From RH-AL1 sp965249685 (GTDB lineage: Bacteria > Pseudomonadota > Alphaproteobacteria > Rhizobiales > Beijerinckiaceae), in NCBI GenBank assembly GCA_965249685.1, contig CBDFMN010000002.1, forward strand, positions 1 through 64,000: a stretch of DNA of 64,000 bases, given 5' to 3'. Below the pieces are notes generated by a model. That model worked only from the letters and a program-made list of their open reading frames with translations. It was not told the DNA's origin and made no database searches. A program made the translations under genes and the position numbers. Position 1 is the stretch's first letter; each line of letters begins with the position of its first letter. This document shows positions 1 to 10,455 of the stretch, piece after piece.

Positions 1-58
1 GGTCGCCCGACGCGGGAAGACATGGCCGTGGCGAGGCGAAGACGTCGCACGGAACCGA

Positions 59-913
59 TTAGCCCACGGTCTTTTCGCCGACCGCCTGCGCATGCCCGTG
101 AGGCGACCCCGGCTCACGGGGTCTAGGCCGCGGGATGTACGTTACCAGCGACAGGTCCGGCTGCCCCTCGGGGCTCAGCGCGACGTAGATGAAGTCGACG
201 AGTCCCATTCTCGGGTGCCGAAGGCGTTTGCTGCCCTCGTCGAACCCTCTGACGTCGACATCCGGCCACCAGGCACGAAACTCCGCGCTGGCGTCTTGGA
301 GTTCTTCGACGAGCCTGTCGAACGGCGCTTTGTCCCGCGCCCGTGCGCGAGCGCGGCGCGGAACGTCGCGAGCGTGCCGCGGGCCACCATCTCCCAATCG
401 AGGATCAGCGTCCGATACGGCTCGTACAAGAACATCAGGCGCAGCGTGTTGCGTTCCCGTGGCGGCAACGCCGCATAATCGACGAAGAGATCGGCCACCG
501 CATTGTTCCAGGCGAGGATGTCGAGCCGGCTGTTGCGGACATAGGCGGGCATCGGAATCGATCGCGCGCACGAGCATGACCATGCCCTCGCTCAGCTCGC
601 CGCTCGCCGCGAGGGCGGGCGGCTCGCGCGAGGAAAGCGCGAACAAATGCATGAACTCCGCACGATCGAGGCGGAGCACACCCGCGATCCGGCCGAGGGC
701 TTCGACGGAGGCCTGGACGTCGCGTCCCTGCTCAAGCCACGTGTACCAGCTGACGCTGACGCCGGCGAGAAGGGCCACCTCCTCGCGCCGCAGCCCGGGG
801 GTGCGCCGCGGCCCCGCCGGCAGACCCAGCTCGCTCGGCAGGAGGCGCGCGCGCCGGCTGCCAAGGAACGCCCCGAGCGCTTTGCGCTGCTCCGGCAACG
901 GCTTCTTCAACAT
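59..913 (-). pseudogene. XRE-family regulator with MmyB-like ligand domain, frame-disrupted
   Basis: The N-terminus holds a helix-turn-helix of the XRE class (residues about 10-75; it includes the motifs TPGLRREEVALLAGVS and WYTWLEQGR) typical of MmyB-type regulators. The C-terminal ligand-binding domain is split between frames. In one frame it breaks off after AIDS near position 555. The family-like continuation PAYVRNSRLDILAWN lies in a second minus-strand frame at about 345-550, and the first frame resumes with DKAPFDRLVEEL near 345 and ends normally. Two compensating indels therefore leave one open frame whose middle 70 residues are scrambled. I prefer the ATG at 913 over the one at 979 because family members start close to the HTH. 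It could be a decaying gene or a sequence error. Confidence 0.7.
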
Positions 914-1025
914 GAGGTTTCGACCGCAGTGCGGCCCGACAGGGACCTCGTCGCACCGTAGTGGCGATAGGCCCACCATTCGGCGGAGATTTCAAGCGCC
1001 TCCCGCGCGCGGGCGGGGCCACGCC

Positions 1026-1439
1026 TTACTCCCACTCCACCCCCTTCGGCGCGTTCGCCGCCAGGCGGTTCAGCCGCTCGACCTCGCGGCGCGTGCGACG
1101 CCGGGCGCGGCGCCTCGCCTGGACGGCGTATTGCTTGGCCTGGGCCTCACGGGCGAGCTTGATCATCCAGGTGGGCGGCGGGTCGCGTGGCTTGACCGCG
1201 ACTTCGAGGCCGAGCGTTTCGAGGGTCCGCAGCACGAGGCCGACTTCGAGCGTCGGCTTACCCTGCTCCATCGCGACGACCCATTGCCGGCTGACGCCGG
1301 CGCGCAGCGCGAGGTCGGCCTGCCGAATTTTAAGGCTGCGGCGGAGGTCGGCGACGAAGCCGCCGAGCGCCATCGCGTTCGGCGTGCGCATCGCCAGCCC
1401 GTCGTCCGCCGCCTTGCCGCCGAGGCCGTTGCCCCTCAT
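1026..1439 (-). CDS. HipB-like XRE transcriptional regulator
   Basis: A 137-residue protein with a central helix-turn-helix (about residues 25-80; motifs LRRSLKIRQADLALRAGVS and WVVAMEQGKPTLEVGLVLR). The spacing and the EQGKPT motif resemble HipB-type antitoxin regulators. The C-terminal half is very basic and Arg-rich. No HipA-like kinase lies on either side, so I do not call a toxin-antitoxin pair. The open frame extends to an ATG at 1565, but two palindromes at 1495-1542 would then be inside the gene. The ATG at 1439 puts them 56-103 bases upstream, where an autoregulatory operator is expected. Confidence 0.65.
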   Translation of the reverse strand: MRGNGLGGKAADDGLAMRTPNAMALGGFVADLRRSLKIRQADLALRAGVSRQWVVAMEQGKPTLEVGLVLRTLETLGLEVAVKPRDPPPTWMIKLAREAQAKQYAVQARRRARRRTRREVERLNRLAANAPKGVEWE

Positions 1440-1494
1440 TTTCTTGCCACCCGTATCCGCTGCCGACAGGATCGGGCCGGCGACCGGGCGCCCA

Positions 1495-1542
1495 TGTCGG
1501 CGTTCGCCGACACGGATGCGCCGTGTCGGGATACGCCGACAC
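1495..1542. promoter_or_regulatory. Paired palindromes, candidate operator of the HipB-like gene
   Basis: Two inverted repeats lie head to tail: TGTCGGCGTTCGCCGACA at 1495-1512, which is perfect, and GTGTCGGGATACGCCGACAC at 1523-1542, with arms GTGTCGG and CCGACAC. Their centres are 29 bases apart. They sit upstream of the ATG at 1439 of the minus-strand XRE regulator. Symmetric half-sites shared by both copies suggest cooperative binding by a dimeric regulator, probably the adjacent one; that link is inferred. Confidence 0.5.
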
Positions 1543-1746
1543 CAAACCCGCCCTTGTCCGCCCAAACCGTCTTTGGCGCGCCTCCCCGTCGCCGGACACC
1601 GACAGCCGACCCCGGCCGCGTCCCCGCACGGCGACGCGGCCGGGTCGTTTGTCCGCGACCGGCGACAGGAGCCGAGCCGAAGCCCTAAGTTCGGTATTTT
1701 TACCTGAAACGGGGCGAAAGAGCAAGTTCGGCTCTTCGCGAGGACG

Positions 1747-1772
1747 CCCGGAGCCGGGACTGCGGCTCCGGG
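1747..1772 (-). terminator. Stem-loop downstream of thiC
   Basis: A perfect 10-bp stem (CCCGGAGCCG with CGGCTCCGGG) and a 6-base loop lie 37 bases beyond the thiC stop codon. No T-run follows on the minus strand, so it may act as a weak terminator or a 3' mRNA-stabilising hairpin. Confidence 0.35.
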
Positions 1773-1808
1773 ATGGCCTCGTCGCGACCGCGATGGTTGG
1801 GCGGCGGT

Positions 1809-3680
<1,872 letters not shown>

Positions 3681-3749
3681 GAGGCATCGTCTCCGCGGGC
3701 TGGCGTGGAGCAGAGCCTGGCGGCGTGACGCGACGGGCGCCGAGCCTGC

Positions 3750-3832
3750 CGGTCCCTGCGCTGGCATTACCCAGGTTCAGGTTCAAAGGGTATGATCTCA
3801 GCCGCTCGTTGGGAGCAGCACCCCTGTGGCCC
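3750..3832 (-). promoter_or_regulatory. TPP riboswitch (THI element)
   Basis: Read on the minus strand, the leader of thiC contains the conserved THI-box segments in order: GGGGTGCTGC, GCTGAGATCATACCC, TTTGAACCTGA and CTGGGTAATGCCAGCG followed by CAGGGA. These are the pyrimidine- and pyrophosphate-sensing helices of the thiamine pyrophosphate aptamer. The element ends about 70 bases before the thiC start, consistent with translational or transcriptional repression of thiC when thiamine pyrophosphate is plentiful. Confidence 0.95.
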
Positions 3833-3869
3833 CGTAACCGTAAGACGGTTCCCGCCGGCCCGCAAGGCT

Positions 3870-4382
3870 CTATTCCGCCTGGGGCTCGCCCGCCCGCGGT
3901 GCCGGCGCGGCCGGCTTATGCGGGAACAGCATCACCGAGACCGCGATGGCCGCCAACGTGCCGATGAGGATCTCCAGCACGCGGTCGAACGGCCGGTGCC
4001 AGATCGTGGCGGCCGGCACCAGCACCACGACGACGAGGGTGACGCAGCTCAGCCGCAGGTTCGGCTTCTGCGCGGTGAGCAGCGCCAGCGGCGCCAGCGC
4101 CAGCCAGAACAGCAGGTCAAGCGAGAGCACGCCCATGCTGCCGAGCGCGATCACCCCTCCTCCCACGGCGGCCCCGATGATCGTCCCGAGGATGCGGTCG
4201 CGGCCCGCCTGGAGCGTCGAACTCAGGTCCGACTGCGTGACGACGATCGCGGTGATGACGGACCAGTAGCCCTCCGGCAAGCCCGCCATGCCGGTGGCGA
4301 CATAGGCGAGGGCGCAGGCGCCGACGATCCGCACGGCCTGCCACAGCTTGGCTCGTTGCATCAGCTGGCCCATACGTCCCAT
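3870..4382 (-). CDS. FUSC-type inner-membrane protein
   Basis: A 170-residue integral membrane protein with about five hydrophobic segments (for example residues 16-34, 64-83, 87-103, 110-125 and 135-150). The N-terminal GYWSVITAIVVTQSDLSSTLQAGRDRILGTIIGAAVG pattern is the signature of the fusaric-acid-resistance/YccS-like fold. It is a single-domain version, about a quarter of full FUSC efflux proteins, so its transport role is uncertain. It reads away from the extensin-like gene, with about 120 bases between them. The stop is 40 bases from the TPP riboswitch of thiC. Confidence 0.7.
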   Translation of the reverse strand: MGRMGQLMQRAKLWQAVRIVGACALAYVATGMAGLPEGYWSVITAIVVTQSDLSSTLQAGRDRILGTIIGAAVGGGVIALGSMGVLSLDLLFWLALAPLALLTAQKPNLRLSCVTLVVVVLVPAATIWHRPFDRVLEILIGTLAAIAVSVMLFPHKPAAPAPRAGEPQAE

Positions 4383-4499
4383 GGCTTCCTCGTCCTGCGG
4401 GCCTGCTCGTCATGGGGACCGGCTTGTCCTGCGGGGTCCGGCGTGACAGCCTCGTCGCACGATAGTGCTTTGCATGGCTGTCCGCATTTGTCCGACCGA

Positions 4500-5309
4500 T
4501 TGTTGATCCCACTCGCCCTGCTGGCCGGGGCGCTTGCCGCCGGGGCGGTGCCCGTCCGCGGCGCTCCGGGACCGGAGCGGCTCCGGCGACCGGAAGCGGC
4601 AGCCTTGCCCGTCCCAATCCCCCGGCCGGCCCCTCAACCCGTTGCGCCGCCCACCCCACCCAAGGCCGTCGTCCCGCCGCAGCCGGGTCCCGTGACGTCT
4701 CAGGAGCCCCCCGGCGTCGCGGCGAGCGGCCCTGCGCGACAGCCGGACGCCGACCCGGAATGCCTCGATCGGCTCAAGGCGACCAAGGTGGCGGCGACGC
4801 CGATCCTTGTCGCGGGTCAACCCGACGCGCGTTGCACCGTCGCCGACGCCGTCAAGCTCACCGGGATGACGCTGGCGGACGGCGCAAGCGTCGGCTTTCC
4901 CGATGGCCCCACGCTCGCCTGCGTCACCGCCGACCGCTTCGCTGCCTATGTGCGCGAGTTGCTGTCGCCGCTCGCCAAGGGCAGTTATGGCGTCCCCGTC
5001 GCGCAGGTCTGGACCGGTCCCGGCCTCGAGTGCCGCTCGCGCGATCACGTCGCCGGCGCCAAGCTCAGCGCCCACGGCCAAGGCTTAGCGATAGACATCG
5101 CACAGATCGCGCTGGCCGACGGACGCCGCATCGCCGTGGGAACGCCCGCGACGGATCTCGACCGCGCGTTCGAGGCGGGGGCGCGAGCCGCCGGATGCGG
5201 CTATTTCCACACCGCGCTCGGCCCTGGCGCCGACTCCTATCACAAGACGCACTGGCACTTCGATCTCGAACCGCGCGGCTCCAAGGGCGACGGCAAATTC
5301 TGCCAATAG
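4500..5309 (+). CDS. Extensin-like C-terminal domain protein, exported
   Basis: A hydrophobic leader (IPLALLAGALAAGAVP) is followed by a Pro-rich linker and a C-terminal extensin-like domain of about 180 residues. The domain contains SAHGQGLAIDIAQIAL and THWHFDLEPRG. These give the His...Asp...His pattern of LAS/M15-type peptidoglycan peptidases, so a cell-wall role in the periplasm is likely but unproven for this family. Paired Cys residues (PECLD, ARCTVAD, TLACV, LECRS, AAGCGYF, KFCQ) suggest disulphides. No ATG exists in frame; TTG codons at 4500 and 4503 directly precede the leader, so the start is approximate. Confidence 0.75.
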   Translation: MLIPLALLAGALAAGAVPVRGAPGPERLRRPEAAALPVPIPRPAPQPVAPPTPPKAVVPPQPGPVTSQEPPGVAASGPARQPDADPECLDRLKATKVAATPILVAGQPDARCTVADAVKLTGMTLADGASVGFPDGPTLACVTADRFAAYVRELLSPLAKGSYGVPVAQVWTGPGLECRSRDHVAGAKLSAHGQGLAIDIAQIALADGRRIAVGTPATDLDRAFEAGARAAGCGYFHTALGPGADSYHKTHWHFDLEPRGSKGDGKFCQ

Positions 5310-5569
5310 AGCGCCTTGCGTATCGCGCGAAGCGTACCCTCGCGGACCGCCTCGACCATGCCGCAACGCGACGCGATTTCTGGCATCGCACGAGGCCGTG
5401 CTGCCGTTAAGTCCGTCGGTTCTGCTGGAACACGGAAGACGCGGCGACTGTCTCAAGTGGGGGACAGCGGCGGCCGATCGCCGAGGCCGTGGTTGCTTAC
5501 GCTACTTCCTGCATCACGTTCGCTGACCAACCGTGGTCCGTATCACCCCGTGACGAAGCAGCGAGGCCC

Positions 5570-6532
5570 CTAGAAAACGATCACCGGCCGACCGCGGAGG
5601 CCGCCCGCCTCAAGCGCCCGTTGCGCGTCCGCGACCTGGTCCATCGCATACTCCCCCGCGACGCGAAGCTGGATATCTCCGGCTTCGACCGCGTCGCGCA
5701 GCAGTTCGAGCCATTCGGTGCGTTCGACCGCTGCGTAAACGAACACCGGCTTGACCGCGATTTCGCGCTCGGCCGGTGTGTCTGCCCAGCCGCGTACCGG
5801 CATGTAGGTGCCACCGTCCCGGATCGCGCCGAAGGCTTTTTCGCCAAGCACGGCCGTGTCGAGCAGCGCATCGACGCCATCGGGGATCACGCGCCGGATC
5901 GCGGCGGCGAACCCCTCGCTGCGTTCGGCGACTTCGTCGGCACCATAGCCCCGGACCAGTGCAATTTCTGCGGGCTTTGCATCGGCTATCACGTTCAGCC
6001 CCCGCCGTTTTGCAAAGGCTATGGCATAATGGGCTAGTAACCCGGCCCCGCCACTGACGGCGAAAACCTGTCCTTTTTCAAGGGCGGCGATCTCCAACGC
6101 GAGAAGCGCGGTCAAGCCGTTCATCGGCAGAGTGGCGGCCTCCGCCAAGGTGGCACGCGCGGGTATGGGCACGACGGAGGCAGCCGACACGACGATCGTC
6201 TGCGCCTGTGCCCCGCCCTCCGGGCGTCGCGGCACGACGACGGCCATGACGTTCTGGCCGAGGTGAAGCCGCGAGACGTCCGCGCCGACCGATTCAATGA
6301 CACCTGCCGCATCCATGCCGGGCACGATGGGCCAATGTTCAACGCCGGGCGCCGGGTCGCGAAGGAGGATGTCAGTCGGGTTGACCGCCGCCGCCTTCAC
6401 GCAGATGCGGACCTCGCCGGCCGAAGGCACGCGAACGGTGCGGTCTGCGATCGCAATGACGTCATAGCCGCCCTTGCCCGTGTATGTGACCGCAGAGCTG
6501 ATGAGAGGCTGCGCTGTCGGATGGGCGGTCAT
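5570..6532 (-). CDS. Zinc-free MDR-family NADP-dependent oxidoreductase
   Basis: A 320-residue medium-chain dehydrogenase/reductase of the quinone oxidoreductase group. The N-terminal GroES-like fold contains AAAVNPTDILLRDP and GMDAAGVIESVGADV. The Rossmann part carries VFAVSGGAGLLAHYAIAFAK, the AXXGXXG-like NADP-binding motif. The Cys/His zinc ligands of true alcohol dehydrogenases are absent, as in quinone reductases. Its start overlaps the stop of the upstream aldo-keto reductase by four bases (ATGA), so the two are translationally coupled. The substrate cannot be read from the sequence; the TetR-controlled context suggests detoxification of a carbonyl or quinone. Confidence 0.85.
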   Translation of the reverse strand: MTAHPTAQPLISSAVTYTGKGGYDVIAIADRTVRVPSAGEVRICVKAAAVNPTDILLRDPAPGVEHWPIVPGMDAAGVIESVGADVSRLHLGQNVMAVVVPRRPEGGAQAQTIVVSAASVVPIPARATLAEAATLPMNGLTALLALEIAALEKGQVFAVSGGAGLLAHYAIAFAKRRGLNVIADAKPAEIALVRGYGADEVAERSEGFAAAIRRVIPDGVDALLDTAVLGEKAFGAIRDGGTYMPVRGWADTPAEREIAVKPVFVYAAVERTEWLELLRDAVEAGDIQLRVAGEYAMDQVADAQRALEAGGLRGRPVIVF

Positions 6533-7461
6533 CTGGCCTCTGCATCGATGGGTTCGATCGTTGCAGCGCCCAGGACGTCGAGCGCCGAAAGAATGTCAGC
6601 TCCGAGCGACAGCGCTGCCGAAGTGACATTCTCCTGCAGATGAGGCACGCGTGTGGTGCCTGGAATGAGCAGAATATTCCGCCGGTGTGCGAGCAGCCAA
6701 GCCAGCCCGAGCTGAGACGGAGTCACAGCGATTTCCGCTGCGATCTCGATGACCTTCGCGTGATCGGCAACTTTCGGCCAACCGGGAAAATAGGCGCCCC
6801 CGAGCGGGAAGAACGGCACCCACGCGATGCCCTGCTCCAGACACAGATCGAGCATGCCCTCATATTGGCGGCTCAGCAGGCTGTAGGCGCTCTGGACGCA
6901 CACGATGCCGGCGGGAATGGCGCGTCGGAGGTTCTTCGGGTCGGCCGCGCTCAACCCGATCGCACCGATCTTGCCCTCGTCCCGCATGGCGATCATTTCG
7001 GCAAGCTGATCGTCGATGTCGACGATCTGATCGCCCTCGGCCACCAATCCGGGCGCGATATCGGGGCGGCGCAGATTAACGACGGGAAGCCGCTCAAGAC
7101 CGAGGCTGCGGAGGTTATCCTCCACGCTAACTCGGATCTGCTCGGGACGCTGGGCGAGCTTGATCGGATGCTTCGCGCCTGGATCGGGGTCGGCGCCGAC
7201 CTTGGTCACGACCACGATCCTTCGCCCGTCGGCAAGAACCCTGCGGATGATGTCGTTGGCGAAGCCGTTCCCATAAAACTGGGCCGTATCGACATGGTCG
7301 ACGCCCAGGTCGATCGCTCGCGCAAGCAACGCGAGAGCGTCTGCCGGCCGATCGATCAGGCGCGCAAGCTGCATGGCGCCAAATCCAACCCGGGCGACAT
7401 CGTACGCGCCCAAGGAAGAGGTGCCGGCATTTCTAGCGGATATCTCGGGATCGTGGGACAT
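6529..7461 (-). CDS. Aldo/keto reductase
   Basis: A 310-residue TIM-barrel oxidoreductase using NADPH. DHVDTAQFYG supplies the catalytic Asp and Tyr, VVTKVG the Lys, and the C-terminal ITP-like PSQLGLAWLLAHRRNILLIPGT plus VPHLQENV the cofactor site. Where many family members have a catalytic His (as in LLQLHRPD), this one has VVNLRRPD, a variant seen in a known subgroup. The ATG at 7461 (MSHDPEI) is preferred over 7512, which would overlap the operator region. First gene of a two-gene operon with the MDR oxidoreductase, divergent from tetR. Confidence 0.88.
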   Translation of the reverse strand: MSHDPEISARNAGTSSLGAYDVARVGFGAMQLARLIDRPADALALLARAIDLGVDHVDTAQFYGNGFANDIIRRVLADGRRIVVVTKVGADPDPGAKHPIKLAQRPEQIRVSVEDNLRSLGLERLPVVNLRRPDIAPGLVAEGDQIVDIDDQLAEMIAMRDEGKIGAIGLSAADPKNLRRAIPAGIVCVQSAYSLLSRQYEGMLDLCLEQGIAWVPFFPLGGAYFPGWPKVADHAKVIEIAAEIAVTPSQLGLAWLLAHRRNILLIPGTTRVPHLQENVTSAALSLGADILSALDVLGAATIEPIDAEAR

Positions 7462-7491
7462 CGGCACATTCCCAACGCTGGGAGGGTCTAT

Positions 7492-7535
7492 CGGAGGGCC
7501 CTCCGTTCGCAACGCTCTAACCGGAGGATACTCCG
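7492..7535. promoter_or_regulatory. Twin TetR operators between divergent genes
   Basis: Two 14-bp inverted repeats share the half-sites CGGAG and CTCCG with a 4-base spacer: CGGAGGGCCCTCCG at 7492-7505 and CGGAGGATACTCCG at 7522-7535. Their centres are exactly 30 bases apart, which places them on the same DNA face. They occupy the 75-base gap between the aldo-keto reductase (minus) and tetR (plus), and the second one covers the tetR ribosome-binding site. Binding by the adjacent TetR protein is inferred. Confidence 0.65.
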
Positions 7536-7536
7536 C

Positions 7537-8106
7537 TTGTCAACGCCGCCCCGACCACGCGCCGATGGAATCAAGAACCGCGAGCGGATCGTCGTCGAGG
7601 CGCGTAAACTGTTCTCGGTGGAGAATGCCAAGGTCTCGCTGGAAGCGATCGCGCGGGCTGCCGGGGTCGGGATCGGCACGCTGTACCGCCACTTTCCGTC
7701 AAAGGAGACGCTGGTCGAGGCGGTGTACCGGTCCGAATTGGATGCGCTCGACCGCGAGGCTGACGAGCTTCTGTCAGATCGTACGCCTGCTGAGGCGATG
7801 CGCCAGTGGATGGACAGCTACGCGAGGTTTGTCGTCGCAAAGCACGCGATGCATGACGCACTCCGGATCGCGCTTGCGCCTCGCTCCAGCGAGGGATCCG
7901 AGATCCGGATGAGAATTGCCGCGACGATCGCCAAATTCCTCGCTGCGGGGTCGCGAGATGGCAGCATGAGCGGCGATGTCCGACCCGATGACATCACCGT
8001 GATACTCGCAGGGTCGGTGTTCGCTGCCGCCGCCTCGATCGATCACCGGCAGATCGGTCGTGTGTTCGACCTGCTGATGGCCGGTCTGCGTCCGACTCCG
8101 CCGTAA
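7537..8106 (+). CDS. TetR-family transcriptional repressor
   Basis: A 189-residue regulator. The N-terminal helix-turn-helix (about residues 12-60) shows RERIVVEARKLF, VSLEAIARAAGVGIGTLYRHFPSKETLVEAVY, the diagnostic TetR signature. The C-terminal half is the variable ligand-binding domain. The start is a TTG at 7537, nine bases after GGAGG; no ATG lies in frame before the HTH. The divergent neighbours are an aldo-keto reductase and an MDR oxidoreductase, so the likely job is to repress that operon and itself until an electrophilic or carbonyl compound binds. The inverted repeats at 7492-7535 are its probable operators. Confidence 0.9.
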   Translation: MSTPPRPRADGIKNRERIVVEARKLFSVENAKVSLEAIARAAGVGIGTLYRHFPSKETLVEAVYRSELDALDREADELLSDRTPAEAMRQWMDSYARFVVAKHAMHDALRIALAPRSSEGSEIRMRIAATIAKFLAAGSRDGSMSGDVRPDDITVILAGSVFAAAASIDHRQIGRVFDLLMAGLRPTPP

Positions 8107-8360
8107 GGAACGGGACCGATGAAGGACACGACCGGACCGGCACCAGCATGCTAGCCAGCCCAGCAGCGTGGCAGCACAGCGCCGCGCGCCCGCTTTGGGC
8201 ATCGGTGCCGCGCGGCTTGCGGTTAGCGCCGGCAGGTTGAGGACGAGCCCGGCGCTCTGCCGGGGCGGTCGGCGCCCCGGATTTCCGCGGCCAGGCCGCA
8301 ATCCTGCCCCGATCATCGCCGCCCTTGCCGCCGGCAACCCGATCGGACAGAGTCGAGGCC

Positions 8361-10451
8361 ATGAGCCAGTTTTCACTCGCCTTCGCGCCGCTGCTACCGG
8401 CCGCGCTCCTGGTCGCGCTCGGCGTCGCGGGCGTCGCCATCGTGGCGCTCGGCCTGTTTCTGCGGCAGCGGGCGGTATGGCTGCGGGCCCTCGGCCTCGC
8501 CCTGGTCCTCCTCGCTCTGAGCGACCCGTCGATCGTGCGCGAGGACCGCTCGCCGCTCAAACAGGTCGTCGCCGTCGTGGTGGACCGCAGCGGCTCGCAG
8601 ACGATCGGCGAGCGCGCGAGGCAGACCAACGCGGCCGCCTCGGAGCTGGCAACGCGGCTCAAGGCGCTCGGCAACGTCGACGTCAGGACGATCGACGGCG
8701 GCCTCGGCGGGGCCGAGAACGAGGGGACCCAGCTCTTCGCCGCGCTGAACGCCGGGCTCGCGGACGTGCCGGCGGAGCAGGTCGCCGGGGCGTTCCTCAT
8801 CACCGACGGCGTCGTGCACGACGTGCCAGCCAATCCCATCGCGCTCGGCTTCAAGGCCCCGCTGCATGCGCTCATTACCGGCCACGAGGGCGAGCGCGAC
8901 CGTCGCGTCGAACTCGTGGAGGCACCGCGCTTCGGCATCGTCGGCAAGGATCAGACGATCCGGCTGAAGGTGCTCGATACGGCGGACCGCGGCGAGCCCG
9001 TGCGGCTCGACGTCCGCCGCGACGGTAACCCGCTGGCAACGATCCAAGCGACCGTGGGCGAGACGATCGCCGTGCCGGTGCGCATCGAGCACGGCGGGCA
9101 GAACGTAATCGAACTGGAAGTCGCCGCCCTGCCCGACGAACTCACCGCGCTCAACAACAAGGCCGTGGTGACGATCGAAGGCGTGCGCGACAAGCTGAAG
9201 GTGCTGCTGGTGTCGGGCGAGCCGCACAACGGCGAGCGGATGTGGCGCAACCTCCTGAAGTCCGACGCCAACGTCGATCTCGTCCACTTCACCATCCTGC
9301 GTCCACCGGAGAAGCAGGACGGCACGCCGATCAACGAATTGTCGCTCATCGCCTTCCCGACCGCCGACCTGTTCGGCCGCAAGATCAAGGATTTCGACCT
9401 CATCATCTTCGACCGCTACTCGAATCAGAGCGTGCTGCCACCGGTCTACCTCGACAACATCGTGCGTTACGTGCGCGACGGCGGCGCGCTGATGCTGGCG
9501 GCCGGCCCCGACTTTTCACGCGGCGAGGGCATCTTCTTCTCGCCCATCGGCAAGATCGCGCCCGCGCGGCCGGACGGTGGCCTGATCGAGCGCGGGTTCC
9601 GCGCCGTCGTGTCGGGGGACGGCGCCAAGCACCCCGTCACGCGCGGCCTGGCGGGCGCCGAACAGACGCCGCCCGCCTGGAGCCCTTGGTTCCGCCAGAT
9701 CAGCGCCTCGGTCACCCGCGGCACCAGCATCATGGACGGCGCCGACAACAAGCCGATGCTCGTGCTGTCGCGCGAGGGCAAGGGGCGGGTGGCCGAACTG
9801 CTGAGCGACCAGATGTGGCTGTGGGCGCGCGGCTACGACGGCGGCGGCCCCTACCTCGACCTGCTGCGCCGCCTCGCCCATTGGCTGATGAAGGAGCCGG
9901 AGCTGGAGGAGGAGGCGCTCCGCGCCACGGTGCAGGGACACAGGCTCGTGATCGAGCGCCAGAGCCTCAAGCCGGAGGTGCCCCCGGCCATAGTGACGAC
10001 GCCGTCGGGCAAGAGCGTGCCGCTGACGCTCGCGGCCGCCGCGCCCGGCCTGTGGAAGGGCGAGCTGGACACGCGCGAGCTCGGCCTCTTCAAGATCGCC
10101 GACGGCGACCTGTCCGTGCTGACCAACGTCGGGCCGGAGAACCCGAAGGAGTTCCAGGAGGTCGTCTCCACGCCCGACAGGCTGCGCGCGCTGGCCGAGG
10201 CGACCGGCGGGACCGTGCGGCGCATCGGCGCCGGGACGGGCGGGGCGATCGCCCTGCCCCGCCTCATCGCGATGCGCGACAGCCCGATCTACGGCGGCTC
10301 GGATTATGCCGCGATCAAGAAGACCGGCGCGAGCGAGGTCAAGGGCATTGGCCTTGCCCCGCTGACGATCGGCTTCGCCGGACTGTTGGCGCTGCTGGGC
10401 AGCGTGGTGCTCGCGTGGCTGTACGAGGGACGGCGCGGGCGGGCGGCATAG
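8361..10451 (+). CDS. Large membrane protein with VWA-like and glutamine-amidotransferase-like regions
   Basis: A 696-residue protein. Two transmembrane helices at the N-terminus (about residues 7-50) and one near the C-terminus (about 665-690) anchor a large soluble part. After the first helices, VVVDRSGSQ resembles the DXSXS metal-site motif of von Willebrand A domains. Around residues 290-420, DLIIFDRYSN and YVRDGGALMLAAGPDF resemble class I glutamine amidotransferase-like folds without an obvious catalytic Cys. This layout matches BatA/DUF4159-type membrane proteins usually encoded with MoxR and DUF58 partners, which are not visible here. Function unknown. The ATG at 8361 is preferred because the leader helix follows directly. 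Confidence 0.75.
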   Translation: MSQFSLAFAPLLPAALLVALGVAGVAIVALGLFLRQRAVWLRALGLALVLLALSDPSIVREDRSPLKQVVAVVVDRSGSQTIGERARQTNAAASELATRLKALGNVDVRTIDGGLGGAENEGTQLFAALNAGLADVPAEQVAGAFLITDGVVHDVPANPIALGFKAPLHALITGHEGERDRRVELVEAPRFGIVGKDQTIRLKVLDTADRGEPVRLDVRRDGNPLATIQATVGETIAVPVRIEHGGQNVIELEVAALPDELTALNNKAVVTIEGVRDKLKVLLVSGEPHNGERMWRNLLKSDANVDLVHFTILRPPEKQDGTPINELSLIAFPTADLFGRKIKDFDLIIFDRYSNQSVLPPVYLDNIVRYVRDGGALMLAAGPDFSRGEGIFFSPIGKIAPARPDGGLIERGFRAVVSGDGAKHPVTRGLAGAEQTPPAWSPWFRQISASVTRGTSIMDGADNKPMLVLSREGKGRVAELLSDQMWLWARGYDGGGPYLDLLRRLAHWLMKEPELEEEALRATVQGHRLVIERQSLKPEVPPAIVTTPSGKSVPLTLAAAAPGLWKGELDTRELGLFKIADGDLSVLTNVGPENPKEFQEVVSTPDRLRALAEATGGTVRRIGAGTGGAIALPRLIAMRDSPIYGGSDYAAIKKTGASEVKGIGLAPLTIGFAGLLALLGSVVLAWLYEGRRGRAA

Positions 10452-10455
10452 GCGG

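Noticed and set aside
1026..1439. HipBA toxin-antitoxin module
   Set aside because: Only a HipB-like regulator is present; no HipA kinase gene lies on either side.
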